Notes under the pieces: generated by a model
Databases searched by the model: none
Seen by the model: only the letters and a program-made list of their open reading frames with translations
What the model was told of the DNA's origin: nothing
Position numbers and translations under genes: made by a program
Part shown: in pieces, positions 54,309 to 64,000 of the stretch
Layout of the letters: each line of letters starts with the position of its first letter
Numbering within the stretch: the first letter of the stretch is position 1
From: Candidatus Zixiibacteriota bacterium
Lineage (GTDB): Bacteria > Zixibacteria > MSB-5A5 > JAABVY01
Assembly: GCA_011056555.1 (NCBI GenBank)
Contig: DSEQ01000035.1
Location: 1 to 64,000 of the forward strand
Direction: 5' to 3'
DNA length: 64,000 nucleotides

Positions 54309-54980
54309 TCAGAGTTCTATGGGCCAATCCTGCTGTTTATAGGCCATCTCCCAGAACATATACTCCCAGAGCGAGGAATAATTGAATATCTCCTGTAATC
54401 TATCAGCTTCTGTACCTGATATACCCTCAACCAGGCGATTATATTCAGATTTCAGCCATTCATTCAAATCCCAGAATTCCTGCGAGGAATAGGTCTCTAT
54501 CCATTGGCGATAATGCTTATCATCAGGAAGACCCCTCTCTTTCAAACGATGTGCTGTTTCAACATATCCCCAGCTGCATGGCAATAATACAGTTATCACT
54601 TCCGCAGTGCCGCCTTGATAAGCGGTCGCGAGCAGATATGACATGTAGCCCAGACATGTGGCGGAAGGCTTGGTGGCCTCCAGTTCCCGGGGACTGATAT
54701 CGAAGTCGGCGCAGATTTGCCGATGCAGGTCCATCTCAATATTTAAGGTCGCCTCCAGCACTTTCGAAAGCATCTGCATCTGCACCAGCCGATCCCCTTT
54801 GGCCGTGGCCAGTCCGAAGAAACGCGAGAAGCCAATCAGATAGACATAGTCCTGCTTGAGATAGTATTTGAAAATATTCTTATCCAGAGTACCCTCCCCG
54901 ATCCCCTGCACGAAGGGATGGTTGAAATTGCCCTCCCAGATTTTTTCAGCATTTTTTCTGAGTTTATCGCACGCGAGCAT
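54309..54980 (-). CDS. tenA: TenA-family thiaminase II-like protein
   Basis: A 223-residue all-helical cytosolic protein. Known active-site residues of TenA are present: Asp44 (KQDYVYL), Cys135 (LLPCSWGYVE) and the C-terminal Glu pair in WEYMFWEMAY (Glu206, Glu211). TenA recovers the pyrimidine part of degraded thiamine. No other thiamine gene is near; it sits between cdsA and a UbiA-type gene in an envelope-lipid unit, which is unusual. Confidence 0.92.
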   Translation of the reverse strand: MLACDKLRKNAEKIWEGNFNHPFVQGIGEGTLDKNIFKYYLKQDYVYLIGFSRFFGLATAKGDRLVQMQMLSKVLEATLNIEMDLHRQICADFDISPRELEATKPSATCLGYMSYLLATAYQGGTAEVITVLLPCSWGYVETAHRLKERGLPDDKHYRQWIETYSSQEFWDLNEWLKSEYNRLVEGISGTEADRLQEIFNYSSLWEYMFWEMAYKQQDWPIEL

Positions 54981-54995
54981 GTTAAACCTCCCCTG

Positions 54996-55823
54996 TTAAT
55001 CAATATAGATAAAATATTTCAACAGAAAGTACAATGTTGGCAGGGCCAGCAGGGTCGAATCGAACCTGTCCAGCACACCGCCGTGCCCGGGAATTATATT
55101 GGATGAATCCTTGACCCCCATGCGCCGCTTAAACAGCGATTCCATCAGGTCGCCCAACTGCCCGATCAAGGCGATTGTGAAGCCCAGAAGCACCATCTTC
55201 CACTTGGCCACATCATGCAGCGCCAGGAGCGAAAAACCGTAGGCCGCCAGAGAGCCGAATACCAGTCCCGCAATGAATCCCTCCACAGTCTTATTGGGGG
55301 ATACAGTGGGCGAGAACTTGATCCTGCCCAGTGGTTTGCCGACAAAATATGCCGCAGTATCGCATACAAAAATCACGGCAAACAGAAACCATATCCAGAA
55401 TGCTCCCCAGCGGTAATCATCATAGCGAATTATGTCCATCTCCCGGATGAGGATCAGGAAATTAAACAGCATGATATAGAAGAAGCCGTAAAACATGTTC
55501 ACCATGCGCGTGGTAGCCAGCGCGAAATCGCGCCTGAATATATTAGATAAACCCAGGATAAAGAACGCTGCCAGGATACTGTAGAACAGGGCGGTCTCAC
55601 CATAGTAGAAAACCAGCCAGGAGGTGACTATCCCCTGGAGGATGATGAGAATCTGAGAAAAAAACTTTATGCGGATTCCGGAGAGCTTGTAATACTCCCA
55701 GAGTGCGACACAAACCAGAATGTTCACGAATATTACGGTGGGGGCTTTTCCATAGAGTATGACAGCCGCAATCAGGGGGATGGCTATGATAGCCACTATT
55801 ACCCTTGTGAATAATTCTTTCAT
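54996..55823 (-). CDS. cdsA: Phosphatidate cytidylyltransferase
   Basis: A 275-residue inner-membrane enzyme with about eight helices that makes CDP-diacylglycerol from phosphatidate and CTP. The signature near the end reads KRRMGVKDSSNIIPGHGGVL followed by DRFDS. SPNKTVEGFIAGLVFG also fits. It overlaps uppS by 4 bases, in the common frr-uppS-cdsA order. Confidence 0.95.
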   Translation of the reverse strand: MKELFTRVIVAIIAIPLIAAVILYGKAPTVIFVNILVCVALWEYYKLSGIRIKFFSQILIILQGIVTSWLVFYYGETALFYSILAAFFILGLSNIFRRDFALATTRMVNMFYGFFYIMLFNFLILIREMDIIRYDDYRWGAFWIWFLFAVIFVCDTAAYFVGKPLGRIKFSPTVSPNKTVEGFIAGLVFGSLAAYGFSLLALHDVAKWKMVLLGFTIALIGQLGDLMESLFKRRMGVKDSSNIIPGHGGVLDRFDSTLLALPTLYFLLKYFIYID

Positions 55824-56572
55824 CGGGATTTATTTGTCAGCCGGCCGAATCGCCGCTCGCGGCTCTGATAATCGATAATCGCCCTGCAAAAATCTTCTTC
55901 GGTGTAATCCGGCCAGTAAACATCGGTTATATACAGCTCGGTATAATGCGTCTGCCAGAGCAGAAAGTTGGAGAGACGCATCTCGCCCGAGGTGCGGATT
56001 AGCAGGTCGGGATCGGGTAATTCGCAGGTGTACAGGTAATTCTCAAACAGCTCAGGTGAAATTCTTCGCTCGGACACAATTCCCGCCTTGACATCCTTGA
56101 CCAGCTTCTTGACCGCATCGATTATCTCTGTGCGCCCGCCGTAATTGAGCGCCAGGTTCAGCACCAGTCCATTGTTATTTGCAGTTTTCCTGATCGCCTT
56201 GCGCAACATCATCCTGCTGCTCTGGGGGATCCCGGAGATCCTTCCGGTGGCGATCAGCTTGACCTGATTCTTGTGAAGCTCATCCAGTTCGGAACGCGTG
56301 GTGTTGTAAAGCAGCTTCATGATATAAGCCACTTCAGATTTCGGCCGCTTCCAGTTTTCGATCGAGAAGGTGTACAGGGTCAGATATTTCACCCCCAGCG
56401 GATGAGCGAGCCTGACCACACGCTGAACAGTCTTCACTCCTGCTTTATGGCCCTCGGTACGCTTGAGGCCGCGCTTTTTAGCCCAGCGGCCGTTGCCATC
56501 CATGATAATGGCCACATGCTGAGGGACATTTCCGGTTTCCTTGATCTGCTTTTTCAGTTCTTCTAAAGACAA
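55820..56572 (-). CDS. uppS: Isoprenyl transferase (undecaprenyl diphosphate synthase)
   Basis: A 250-residue cytosolic cis-prenyltransferase that makes the C55 carrier for peptidoglycan and LPS sugars. The P-loop-like IIMDGNGRWAKKRG with the catalytic Asp, the EGHKAG region and the late RTSGEMRLSNFLLWQ are intact. It lies 3 bases after frr. Confidence 0.96.
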   Translation of the reverse strand: MSLEELKKQIKETGNVPQHVAIIMDGNGRWAKKRGLKRTEGHKAGVKTVQRVVRLAHPLGVKYLTLYTFSIENWKRPKSEVAYIMKLLYNTTRSELDELHKNQVKLIATGRISGIPQSSRMMLRKAIRKTANNNGLVLNLALNYGGRTEIIDAVKKLVKDVKAGIVSERRISPELFENYLYTCELPDPDLLIRTSGEMRLSNFLLWQTHYTELYITDVYWPDYTEEDFCRAIIDYQSRERRFGRLTNKSR

Positions 56573-56575
56573 GGG

Positions 56576-57133
56576 TCAGACTTCCATTAGCTCTTGTTCT
56601 TTGTCCTTCGTGATCTCGTCAACTTTAGCGGTATACTTATCCAGTAGCTCCTGGACCCTCTTCAGGCCGTCATGCATCTGATCCTCCGAAATCAGTTTCT
56701 CTTTCTCGGCCTTCTTGAGTTCGTCATTGGCGTCACGGCGTATATTGCGCATGGCGACCTTGCCGTTCTCGGCCATATCCTTGACGTGCTTGGCCAGCTC
56801 CCTGCGGCGCTCTTCCGAGAGCGGAGGAATGGGGATCCTGATTATCTGCCCGTCCACCTGGGGATTGAGCCCCAGATTGGAGGCCTGTATGGCTTTGTTG
56901 ATCTCATCGACGACAGTTTTCTCCCAGGGCTGAATGATTATCAGCCTCGGCTCCGGTGCGGAAAGAGTGGCAACCTGATTTAATGGTGTCTGGGTGCCGT
57001 AATACTCTACTTTAATTCCATCAAGAAGCGAAGTCGTTGCTTTGCCGGATCTGATTGATGCCATCTGCTGCCTGACAGCCTCGGCCGATTTTCTCAGCCG
57101 TTCTTCCGTGCTTTTTGTGATTTCATTAATCAT
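56576..57133 (-). CDS. frr: Ribosome recycling factor
   Basis: A 185-residue cytosolic factor that splits ribosomes after termination. The family beginning RLRKSAEAVRQQMASIRSGKA and the end GLKRVQELLDKYTAKVDE are typical. Its start overlaps the pyrH stop by 4 bases. Confidence 0.97.
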   Translation of the reverse strand: MINEITKSTEERLRKSAEAVRQQMASIRSGKATTSLLDGIKVEYYGTQTPLNQVATLSAPEPRLIIIQPWEKTVVDEINKAIQASNLGLNPQVDGQIIRIPIPPLSEERRRELAKHVKDMAENGKVAMRNIRRDANDELKKAEKEKLISEDQMHDGLKRVQELLDKYTAKVDEITKDKEQELMEV

Positions 57134-57867
57134 ACCTGCTCCTTGGAAAATATTTTTGTACCTACTTTTTCACCCATCACCAGGCGCTCCAGCTCACCCC
57201 TATTATAAAGATTAAATACCAGAATGGGAATATCATTCTGCTTGCAGAGGAGCGTAGCCGAGGCATCCATAACCTTGAGCTCCAGGTTCAGTACCTCATT
57301 ATAAGATATCTCCGGGTAAAACTTCGCCTGCGGGTTAACAACCGGATCCTCGCTGTAGACGCCGTCCACTTTGGTAGCCTTGATCAGCGCATCGGCCTGA
57401 ATCTCCATGGCCCTCAAGGCGGCGGCCGTATCTGTGGTAAAATAAGGATTGCCGGTGCCCGCTCCGAAAATAGCTATACGTCCTTTCTCGAGATGCCGCA
57501 GGGCCCTGCGGCGGACATATTTTTCTGCCACTGCATCGATCTGCAAGGCGGTCATAACCCTGGTTTCCATGAAGAAAGTCTCCAGGCAATCCTGCAGGGC
57601 AAGCGCATTGATCACGGTCGCGAGCATACCCATGTAATCGCCGGTGGCGCGACTGATTCCGAGCGAACCCACATTGGTTCCGCGGTAAATATTCCCGCCG
57701 CCGATGACCACAGCTATCTCAATCCCGAGATTCTTGACATTGACGATTTCGGCGGAGATATACTTCAGAGTGTCTGCATCGATGCCGAACTCACCCTTGC
57801 CCATCAAAGCTTCGCCCGAGAGCTTCAAGAGAATTCTTCTATAGGCCGGTGATCCCACCAGAATCAC
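57130..57867 (-). CDS. pyrH: UMP kinase
   Basis: A 245-residue cytosolic kinase converting UMP to UDP. RILLKLSGEALMG, IEIAVVIGGGNIYRG and GTGNPYFTTDTAAALRA are characteristic. The start is GTG within a GTGA overlap with the tsf stop; a second in-frame GTG is three codons later. It is part of rpsB-tsf-pyrH-frr. Confidence 0.97.
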   Translation of the reverse strand: MILVGSPAYRRILLKLSGEALMGKGEFGIDADTLKYISAEIVNVKNLGIEIAVVIGGGNIYRGTNVGSLGISRATGDYMGMLATVINALALQDCLETFFMETRVMTALQIDAVAEKYVRRRALRHLEKGRIAIFGAGTGNPYFTTDTAAALRAMEIQADALIKATKVDGVYSEDPVVNPQAKFYPEISYNEVLNLELKVMDASATLLCKQNDIPILVFNLYNRGELERLVMGEKVGTKIFSKEQV

Positions 57868-58457
57868 TCTCCAAGTCTATAACGGCAGAACCGTTTGATT
57901 GTGATGTTCTCCCCCAGGGTGGCAATAGCTTCGTTCAAGAGATCGGTTATTGATTTATCCTGGTCCCGAATGAAGGGCTGTTCCAGAAGGCAGACCTCCT
58001 TGAAATATTTATCTATTCTGCCCTCAACAATTTTGTCTACAATTTTCTCCGGTTTACCCTCATTCAACGCCTGGGTCTTGTATATCTGTTTTTCTTTTTC
58101 CAGAACTTCCTGGGGAAGCTCCTCACGGCTGACCACCAGCGGATTGGCGGCGGCGACCTGCATGGAGATATCATGAACCAGATTCTTGAAATCATCGGTC
58201 TTGGCCACAAAATCAGTCTCACAGTTGACCTCGACCAGAACCCCCAGCTTATCGCCTGGATGTATATATGCCGCTATGAGGCCCTCGTTGGTCGTACGGC
58301 CCGATTTCTTGGCGGCCTTGGCGATTCCTCTTTCACGCAGGACCTCGACAGCTTTCTCAAGATCTCCCTCGGCCTCCTCCAGCGCCTTCTTGCAGTCCAT
58401 CATTCCCGCATTAGTTTTGTCTCGCAGTTCTTTTACAGTCTTCGCTGAGATAGCCAT
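57864..58457 (-). CDS. tsf: Translation elongation factor Ts
   Basis: A 197-residue nucleotide exchange factor for EF-Tu. The start contains VKELRDKTNAGMMDCKKAL and later NCETDFVAKTDDF, both family signatures. At 197 residues it is the short form with one core subdomain, compared with 283 in E. coli. It follows rpsB by one base. Confidence 0.96.
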   Translation of the reverse strand: MAISAKTVKELRDKTNAGMMDCKKALEEAEGDLEKAVEVLRERGIAKAAKKSGRTTNEGLIAAYIHPGDKLGVLVEVNCETDFVAKTDDFKNLVHDISMQVAAANPLVVSREELPQEVLEKEKQIYKTQALNEGKPEKIVDKIVEGRIDKYFKEVCLLEQPFIRDQDKSITDLLNEAIATLGENITIKRFCRYRLGE

Positions 58458-58458
58458 C

Positions 58459-59256
58459 TTATCTTTCTCCTTCAGTCTCTGATGCCTGTGTCACTGTTTC
58501 TTTCCTTTTTGCCGGCTCCGCTCCCGCTTTTCCCTCTGCCTCCACTCTTTCAGCTATTTGTGAACCTTCCTTGAGACGATTGGCTGATTCGATTACCGCA
58601 TCGGCAATCTGATGAGTTATCACTCTGATTGATTTTATCGCATCATCATTTCCGGCGATCGGGAAGTCGATCGGATCGGGATCAGAATTGGTATCCACAA
58701 TAGCGATAATCGGGATTTTTAATTTTGCGGCTTCGGCCACGGCAATCTTTTCTTTCTTTGCATCAACTATATACACCAGACCCGGAAGGCGGTTCATTTC
58801 TTTTATTCCGCCCAGTACCTTCTGCAGCTTTTTCATCTCGCGCTCCAGCATGGAGACTTCCTTTTTGGCCAGCTTGTCGAAGGTGCCATCCTCTTTCATC
58901 CTCTCCAGATCTTTCAGCCTCTTGATATTGTTCTTGATGGTCTGGAAATTGGTGAGCATGCCGCCCAGCCAGCGCTCGGTGACATAAAACTGCCCGCAGC
59001 GCATAGCCTCCTCATAAATGACATCCTGGGCCTGTTTCTTGGTGCCTACGAACAGCACCGAATGGCCGCGGGATATTATCTCGTTGACTTTATTGCAGGC
59101 CATCTCCATCGAGAGCATGGTCTTTTTCAGGTCGATAATGTAGATGCCGCTTTTGGCAGAAAAAATAAAGCGTTTCATCTTGGGGTTCCAGCGTTGAGTC
59201 TGGTGTCCAAAATGCACGCCTGCTTCGAGAAGGTCCTTGATAGTCACATCAAGCAT
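58459..59256 (-). CDS. rpsB: 30S ribosomal protein S2
   Basis: A 265-residue ribosomal protein. [32 protein letters not shown] and [17 protein letters not shown]-type segments are diagnostic. A C-terminal extension of about 30 residues is rich in Glu, Ala and Lys. AAGGAG lies six bases before the ATG. It begins the rpsB-tsf-pyrH-frr-uppS-cdsA run. Confidence 0.97.
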   Translation of the reverse strand: MLDVTIKDLLEAGVHFGHQTQRWNPKMKRFIFSAKSGIYIIDLKKTMLSMEMACNKVNEIISRGHSVLFVGTKKQAQDVIYEEAMRCGQFYVTERWLGGMLTNFQTIKNNIKRLKDLERMKEDGTFDKLAKKEVSMLEREMKKLQKVLGGIKEMNRLPGLVYIVDAKKEKIAVAEAAKLKIPIIAIVDTNSDPDPIDFPIAGNDDAIKSIRVITHQIADAVIESANRLKEGSQIAERVEAEGKAGAEPAKRKETVTQASETEGER

Positions 59257-59367
59257 GTAGATCTCCTTTGGTTAATTCCTCCAACCGCATCATCCCCCGG
59301 GGGACATCCTGTTTCGGACGACCGCCCCCGAAGTCAGCGATTGTGCGTACTGGTAAAAATTATACTT
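59257..59367 (-). promoter_or_regulatory. rpsI-rpsB spacer with a leader palindrome
   Basis: The 111-base gap has a perfect 12-base palindrome TCCCCCGGGGGA (59293-59304), about 37 bases before the rpsB ATG, and a GGGGGCGG stretch upstream. S2 controls its own operon through the leader in some bacteria; a similar role here is only a possibility. No T-run terminator was seen. Confidence 0.35.
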
Positions 59368-59760
59368 CTATCTCTTGGAATACTGGAAGCGCTTGCGTGC
59401 TTTCACCATTCCATACTTTTTTCTTTCAACTTCACGAGGATCGCGTGTCAAAAGTCCGGCATCCTTCAGCGGCTGGCGAAGTGTGCTGTCGTATTTAGAT
59501 AGGGCCCTCGCCAGAGCCAGGCGCATGGCGCCTGCCTGACCGCTGATTCCACCGCCCTTGGTGCGGCAGAACACATCGAACTTGCCCTCGGTCTCGGTGA
59601 CCTTGTAAGCCTGGTAGATGTGATCGATCAACATCTGGCGGTTGCGTATATAATCGCGCAGCTCGCGGCCGTTGACATTCCACTTTCCGCTGCCCGGTTT
59701 CAGGCGGACGGTAGCTACTGCCTCTTTACGGCGACCCGTAGCTATGATCTGCTCTTCCAT
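59368..59760 (-). CDS. rpsI: 30S ribosomal protein S9
   Basis: A 130-residue ribosomal protein. ATGRRKEAVATVRLKPGSG at the start, GGGISGQAGAMRLALARAL in the middle and the basic end KKYGMVKARKRFQYSKR reaching into the P site are all conserved. It follows rplM by 24 bases. Confidence 0.97.
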   Translation of the reverse strand: MEEQIIATGRRKEAVATVRLKPGSGKWNVNGRELRDYIRNRQMLIDHIYQAYKVTETEGKFDVFCRTKGGGISGQAGAMRLALARALSKYDSTLRQPLKDAGLLTRDPREVERKKYGMVKARKRFQYSKR

Positions 59761-59784
59761 ATTATCCTTTCAAATCCAGATTGA

Positions 59785-60213
59785 TTACAATTCCAGGGGC
59801 TCCGGTTTCTGAGCCTGGTGCGGATGCTCGGGACCGCGGTAAACAAAAAGCTTCTTCATCATCTTGCGTCCCAGGCGGTTTTTCGGGAGCATACCCTTCA
59901 CCGCTGAACGGATGATATCCTCCGGTTTGGATGAAATCATCTGCTCAAAGGTCTTTGATCTCAATCCTCCGGGATAACCGGTATAACGAAAGTATCGTTT
60001 CTGGAACATCTTTTTTCCGGTTATTACAACTTTCTGTGCATTTACCACGATAACATAATCTCCGGCATCCAGATGAGGGGTAAATTGCGGCTTATTCTTG
60101 CCCATCAAAATACGGGCAATCTGTCCGGCCTGGCGTCCAAGCACCTTGCCGTCCAAATCCACAACATACCATTTCTTGTTCAGATCTGAAAGCTTTGGTA
60201 TATACGTTTTCAT
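59785..60213 (-). CDS. rplM: 50S ribosomal protein L13
   Basis: A 142-residue ribosomal protein. [38 protein letters not shown] and [19 protein letters not shown] are typical. GAGGAG lies four bases before the ATG. It begins the rplM-rpsI unit. Confidence 0.97.
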   Translation of the reverse strand: MKTYIPKLSDLNKKWYVVDLDGKVLGRQAGQIARILMGKNKPQFTPHLDAGDYVIVVNAQKVVITGKKMFQKRYFRYTGYPGGLRSKTFEQMISSKPEDIIRSAVKGMLPKNRLGRKMMKKLFVYRGPEHPHQAQKPEPLEL

Positions 60214-60248
60214 AAAACTCCTCTAATCCCGGAAATAATTAAACGCAA

Positions 60249-60276
60249 AATTTACATTATATTCGCAAAATGTCAA
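60249..60276 (-). promoter_or_regulatory. Promoter of rplM-rpsI
   Basis: On the minus strand TTGACA (60271-60276) and TAAATT (60249-60254) are 16 bases apart, about 36 bases before the rplM ATG. A perfect TATAAT (60256-60261) overlaps the gap but is only nine bases from the TTGACA. Confidence 0.5.
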
Positions 60277-60657
60277 GCATTAATAAAGCCATATTTTGGT
60301 TAATTTCAAGCATTGTCTTAATCTTTCCATCAAATACCCGGCAACAACTTAACCTCTGCCGAGGTTCCCCTCTCCGACTACCGCAGGCAGACTTTCCGTA
60401 AAATCAGGCAAACCACCGGGGATTTAGCGTGCCCCGAATTTGCCCAGAGCTTGAACAGCTCATGGCCAGATACGACATCTACCGACTAATTATGGGATGC
60501 TTCCCACAAAAAACCTCAATTTTTGAACTGTTCACGCTCCGGACAGCTCTCGGAAAAAGCGGTATTCTTATGTTTAACAACGGATTGCAAATTTGTGAAC
60601 AAAATGTTTTAGAACGGAACAGGGATTGCACAAATAAACACCAGAAGGAGGAATAGA
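60277..60657. other. Long intergenic region upstream of the lipoprotein gene
   Basis: No gene is supported here. A 75-codon open frame at 60429-60656 has no ribosome site and no recognisable motif. The stretch holds a 15-base palindromic word (60592-60606) and, at its end, AAGGAGG for the gene at 60658. A weak promoter (TTGCAA, 17 bases, TTTAGA) overlaps the palindrome. No RNA gene or terminator was recognised. Confidence 0.5.
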
Positions 60658-61245
60658 ATGCAAGAGGTGTTTATTATGACAAAAGTAAGAGGTATCATAA
60701 CAGGAACGATTCTGGCGGGCTTGATTCTGGCCCTGATGATTATCATGGGATGTTCAGATCTCCCCACCGTGCCGGAGCAAGACGGGATATTTACGCTGGC
60801 GGACTTTGAAAGCATCGCTGCGCGTCAGGCGGAATTCAGCGAGCCTGAGGATGGCGGCGGCTCTGTTCTGATTCCGGCCGACGAAGGCGGCGTAATTCCC
60901 ATAGTTTTTTCCAACGGCAGCGAAGGTTCCCTAGAGGTCCCGCCCAACGCCATCAGATCGGATACAGAGATATCGGTTGAAGTAACCGAAGTCATCCTGC
61001 GTGACCGGGCAATACTCCAGTTCGATTTCCAGCCCGACGGACTGCGCTTTTCAACCGAGGCCACCCTTACGATCGACGCTTCCGCATTTCGGGATGCGGA
61101 CATGGAATATGTGGACTGGTATTATTATAATCCCGATTCAGGAAAATGGGAATTGGTTGACAGGTATCCACTCTCAGGAGACAAAGTCTATATTAAGATG
61201 TCCCACTTTTCCAAGTGGATGAGTATTTCTCAGGGAGGTCAATAA
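60658..61245 (+). CDS. Lipoprotein with a ZU5-like domain, unknown function
   Basis: A 195-residue lipoprotein with lipobox IMGC (Cys32) after a long signal. The domain at about residues 70-195 (VPPNAIRSDTEISVEVTEV then LQFDFQPDGLRFSTEATL, YYYNPDSGKWELVDRYPL and HFSKWM) has the pattern of ZU5-like beta domains found in many exported proteins. AAGGAGG is six bases before the ATG; another in-frame ATG follows six codons later. It stands alone and convergent to the ATP synthase genes. Confidence 0.75.
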   Translation: MQEVFIMTKVRGIITGTILAGLILALMIIMGCSDLPTVPEQDGIFTLADFESIAARQAEFSEPEDGGGSVLIPADEGGVIPIVFSNGSEGSLEVPPNAIRSDTEISVEVTEVILRDRAILQFDFQPDGLRFSTEATLTIDASAFRDADMEYVDWYYYNPDSGKWELVDRYPLSGDKVYIKMSHFSKWMSISQGGQ

Positions 61246-61305
61246 AAAGAAACCTGCTCTTTACAAATATAGCCCAACCCCCTGCACAACCCTACTCTAA
61301 GCACA

Positions 61306-61339
61306 GTAAAAAACCCGTTCGGATGAACGGGTTTTTTAC
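61306..61339. terminator. Bidirectional terminator between the lipoprotein and atpC
   Basis: A perfect 15-base-pair stem, GTAAAAAACCCGTTC (61306-61320) and GAACGGGTTTTTTAC (61325-61339), with a GGAT loop. A and T runs on both sides let it work for both converging units. The last base touches the atpC stop region. Confidence 0.92.
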
Positions 61340-61340
61340 T

Positions 61341-61754
61341 TTATTTTTTCATCTGCTTAAACTGTTTAACCAGCTTTATTCTGTTCCTGGCCCTGATTAA
61401 TGCGTTGCGTGCCCGCGGCAGATCTATATCACCGGAATCCATATTGACTCTCTCTTCAGCACGCTTCAGGGCGCTTTCCGCTCTGGAAAGATCGATCTCC
61501 TCCACAAACTCAACCGCGTCAGCAAGAATGGTTGCGGTGTTGCCGGAGACTTCCAGGAAGCCCTGTGAGATGGCCGCAATCTTCTCTATCTTGTGGGCGT
61601 CGCGTATCTCGATCCTCCCCGTCACCAGCGATGTTATCAGCGGAGCATGATTGGAGAGTATTCCAAGATAGCCGTCAATCCCGGGGGCAACCAGGGATTC
61701 GACATCATCCTCGTACAAAACCCGTTCAGGCGATACTATAGACAGCTTAAACAT
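61341..61754 (-). CDS. atpC: ATP synthase epsilon subunit
   Basis: A 137-residue F1 subunit. The beta-sandwich (SIVSPERVLYEDDVESLVAP, GYLGILSNHAPLITSLVTG) and the C-terminal two-helix domain (SRAESALKRAEERVN to the end) are present, so the inhibitory helices are kept. It starts 3 bases after atpD and is last in the operon. Confidence 0.95.
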   Translation of the reverse strand: MFKLSIVSPERVLYEDDVESLVAPGIDGYLGILSNHAPLITSLVTGRIEIRDAHKIEKIAAISQGFLEVSGNTATILADAVEFVEEIDLSRAESALKRAEERVNMDSGDIDLPRARNALIRARNRIKLVKQFKQMKK

Positions 61755-61757
61755 AGG

Positions 61758-63206
<1,449 letters not shown>

Positions 63207-63264
63207 TCAAATCTATATGCAAAGTACCCACAAATGGGTTGCGTTTATTCAATTTAAAACCGTG

Positions 63265-64000
63265 CTACTTGTTAAGCGCTTCGGCACCGGATACGATTTC
63301 CAGCAATTCACTTGTAATACTGGCCTGCCGGGCCTTGTTACGCTGCAGGGTCAGCTGCTCAATCATCTCTCCCGCATTCTTGGTGGCCGAACCCATGGCC
63401 AGCATACGCGTGCCGTGCTCGGATGCTATCGCATCGGCAACCGCCATCTGCACCAGTACCAGCGCATAGCTGGGAAGCAGCTGCTTGAATATTGTCTCCG
63501 GATCGGGCTCGAAGATATATTCCTTTGCCGCAGCATACTCCTCTTTTTCAACAGCCTCCTCGAACTCAGCCCTGATCGGCAAAAACTGCGTCTCAGTTAT
63601 CCGGAATGAGGCCATCGATAAAAAGGCAGTATAGATAAAGACGATACGATCAACATCGCCGGAGATAAACATCTCCGAGAGATCATTGGTAATCTGCCGG
63701 ACTTTGCCGATATCGAATTTTCCATCGAAATCCCTGTAACTGCCCAGTATCTTGTAATCACGGCGCTTGTAAAAATTAATCGCCTTCTTGCCGATCAGGA
63801 TTAGGCCGACATCCAGGTCGGGATGATCGGCAACCCACAGATTGGTGCGCCTGAAGATATTGCTGTTATATGATCCGCACAGGCCCCTGTCGGATGAAAT
63901 AACAACCAGCGCAACCTTATTCCCTTCCCGCTGCTCGAAATAGGGATGCTCCACGGCCCCGGAAGCTTCGGATAGATGGGCCAGCATCTCCTGCATCTTT
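63265..64000 (-). CDS. atpG: ATP synthase gamma subunit, 5' part outside the window
   Basis: The central shaft subunit of F1, cut by the window end; the frame is open through 63999. What is seen covers the Rossmann-like part (VALVVISSDRGLCGSYNSNI) and the C-terminal helix (NKARQASITSELLEIVSGAEAL). The N-terminal coiled-coil helix with its MxxAAK region lies beyond 64000. The Met codon at 63996 is internal, not the start. Confidence 0.95.
   Translation of the reverse strand, partial: KMQEMLAHLSEASGAVEHPYFEQREGNKVALVVISSDRGLCGSYNSNIFRRTNLWVADHPDLDVGLILIGKKAINFYKRRDYKILGSYRDFDGKFDIGKVRQITNDLSEMFISGDVDRIVFIYTAFLSMASFRITETQFLPIRAEFEEAVEKEEYAAAKEYIFEPDPETIFKQLLPSYALVLVQMAVADAIASEHGTRMLAMGSATKNAGEMIEQLTLQRNKARQASITSELLEIVSGAEALNK

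Noticed and set aside
60256-60276. TTGACA and TATAAT upstream of rplM as a pair
   Set aside because: Only nine bases apart; the TAAATT box at 16 bases is a better partner.
60429-60656. Open frame of 75 codons in the largest intergenic gap
   Set aside because: No ribosome site, no signal or domain pattern, and it crosses the promoter region of the lipoprotein gene.

Overview
The window looks like core chromosome of a Gram-negative, probably anaerobic bacterium from a little-studied lineage. The Gram-negative reading rests on outer-membrane assembly (TamA/BamA-like, TamB, AsmA), lipid A acylation (LpxL-like), two heptosyltransferase-type GT9 enzymes with a GmhB phosphatase, and several beta-barrel proteins. 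A member or relative of the FCB group (for example a Zixibacteria-like candidate phylum) fits the FadL/UPF0164-type porin and general gene style, but this is inference; no rRNA gene is present to settle it. An anaerobic or respiratory, cytochrome c-making life is suggested by a complete ccmABCDEF cluster, CcdA, a thioredoxin, and a giant 2-hydroxyacyl-CoA dehydratase activase-like protein. I saw no rRNA, tRNA, CRISPR array, insertion sequence or prophage.

Layout. Almost everything is on the minus strand; plus-strand islands are 21359-24752, 47110-49533 and 60658-61245. Region 19-6728: sugar kinase, GT9, LpxL-like acyltransferase, membrane peptidase, CysE and AsmA. Region 6781-11224: metallo-beta-lactamase-fold hydrolase, then an Rrf2 regulator / cysteine desulfurase / MnmA sulfur-transfer operon with a palindrome between its -35 and -10, and a class I glutamine-amidotransferase-type hydrolase. 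Region 11251-17257: TamA-TamB behind a carboxymuconolactone-decarboxylase-like gene that seems to use an ATT start. Region 17421-19932: ECF sigma factor, zinc-type anti-sigma factor and an HtrA-like protein that has lost all three catalytic residues. Region 20026-24800: DUF401 permease, nitroreductase, and a plus-strand envelope cassette of two beta-barrels around a lipoprotein carrying a CGNCH heme-type motif. Region 24821-30029: creatininase-like enzyme, DUF2064 glycosyltransferase, CcdA, a pseudo-receiver protein, rhomboid protease, CoA-binding protein, thioredoxin.

Region 30311-41248: the 1395-residue activase, then ccmF-E-D-C-B-A (including a 34-residue CcmD-like protein and a CXXXY-type CcmE), signal peptidase I and RseP. 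Region 41416-46860: cyclophilin lipoprotein, small unknown gene, AmrS-type radical SAM enzyme, GmhB, GT9, UppP and a porin-like protein. Region 47110-49533: prfB (with the programmed +1 frameshift), pta and an FmdB-type zinc-ribbon gene. Region 49720-60213: a long minus-strand run from rplM-rpsI and rpsB-tsf-pyrH-frr-uppS-cdsA through tenA, a UbiA-type prenyltransferase, an NlpC/P60 lipoprotein and uvrC to a DUF5684 protein. Region 60658-64000: a lipoprotein and the atpG-atpD-atpC end of the F1F0 ATP synthase operon, with atpG cut by the window edge.

Together the genes cover envelope biogenesis and its stress control, cytochrome c maturation, sulfur transfer and translation. No obviously new defence or mobile system is present. 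The best candidates for new biology are the sigma/anti-sigma/pseudoprotease operon, the beta-barrel/CGNCH-lipoprotein cassette, the C-type CcmE cluster without CcmH, and the pseudo-receiver coupled to a rhomboid protease.
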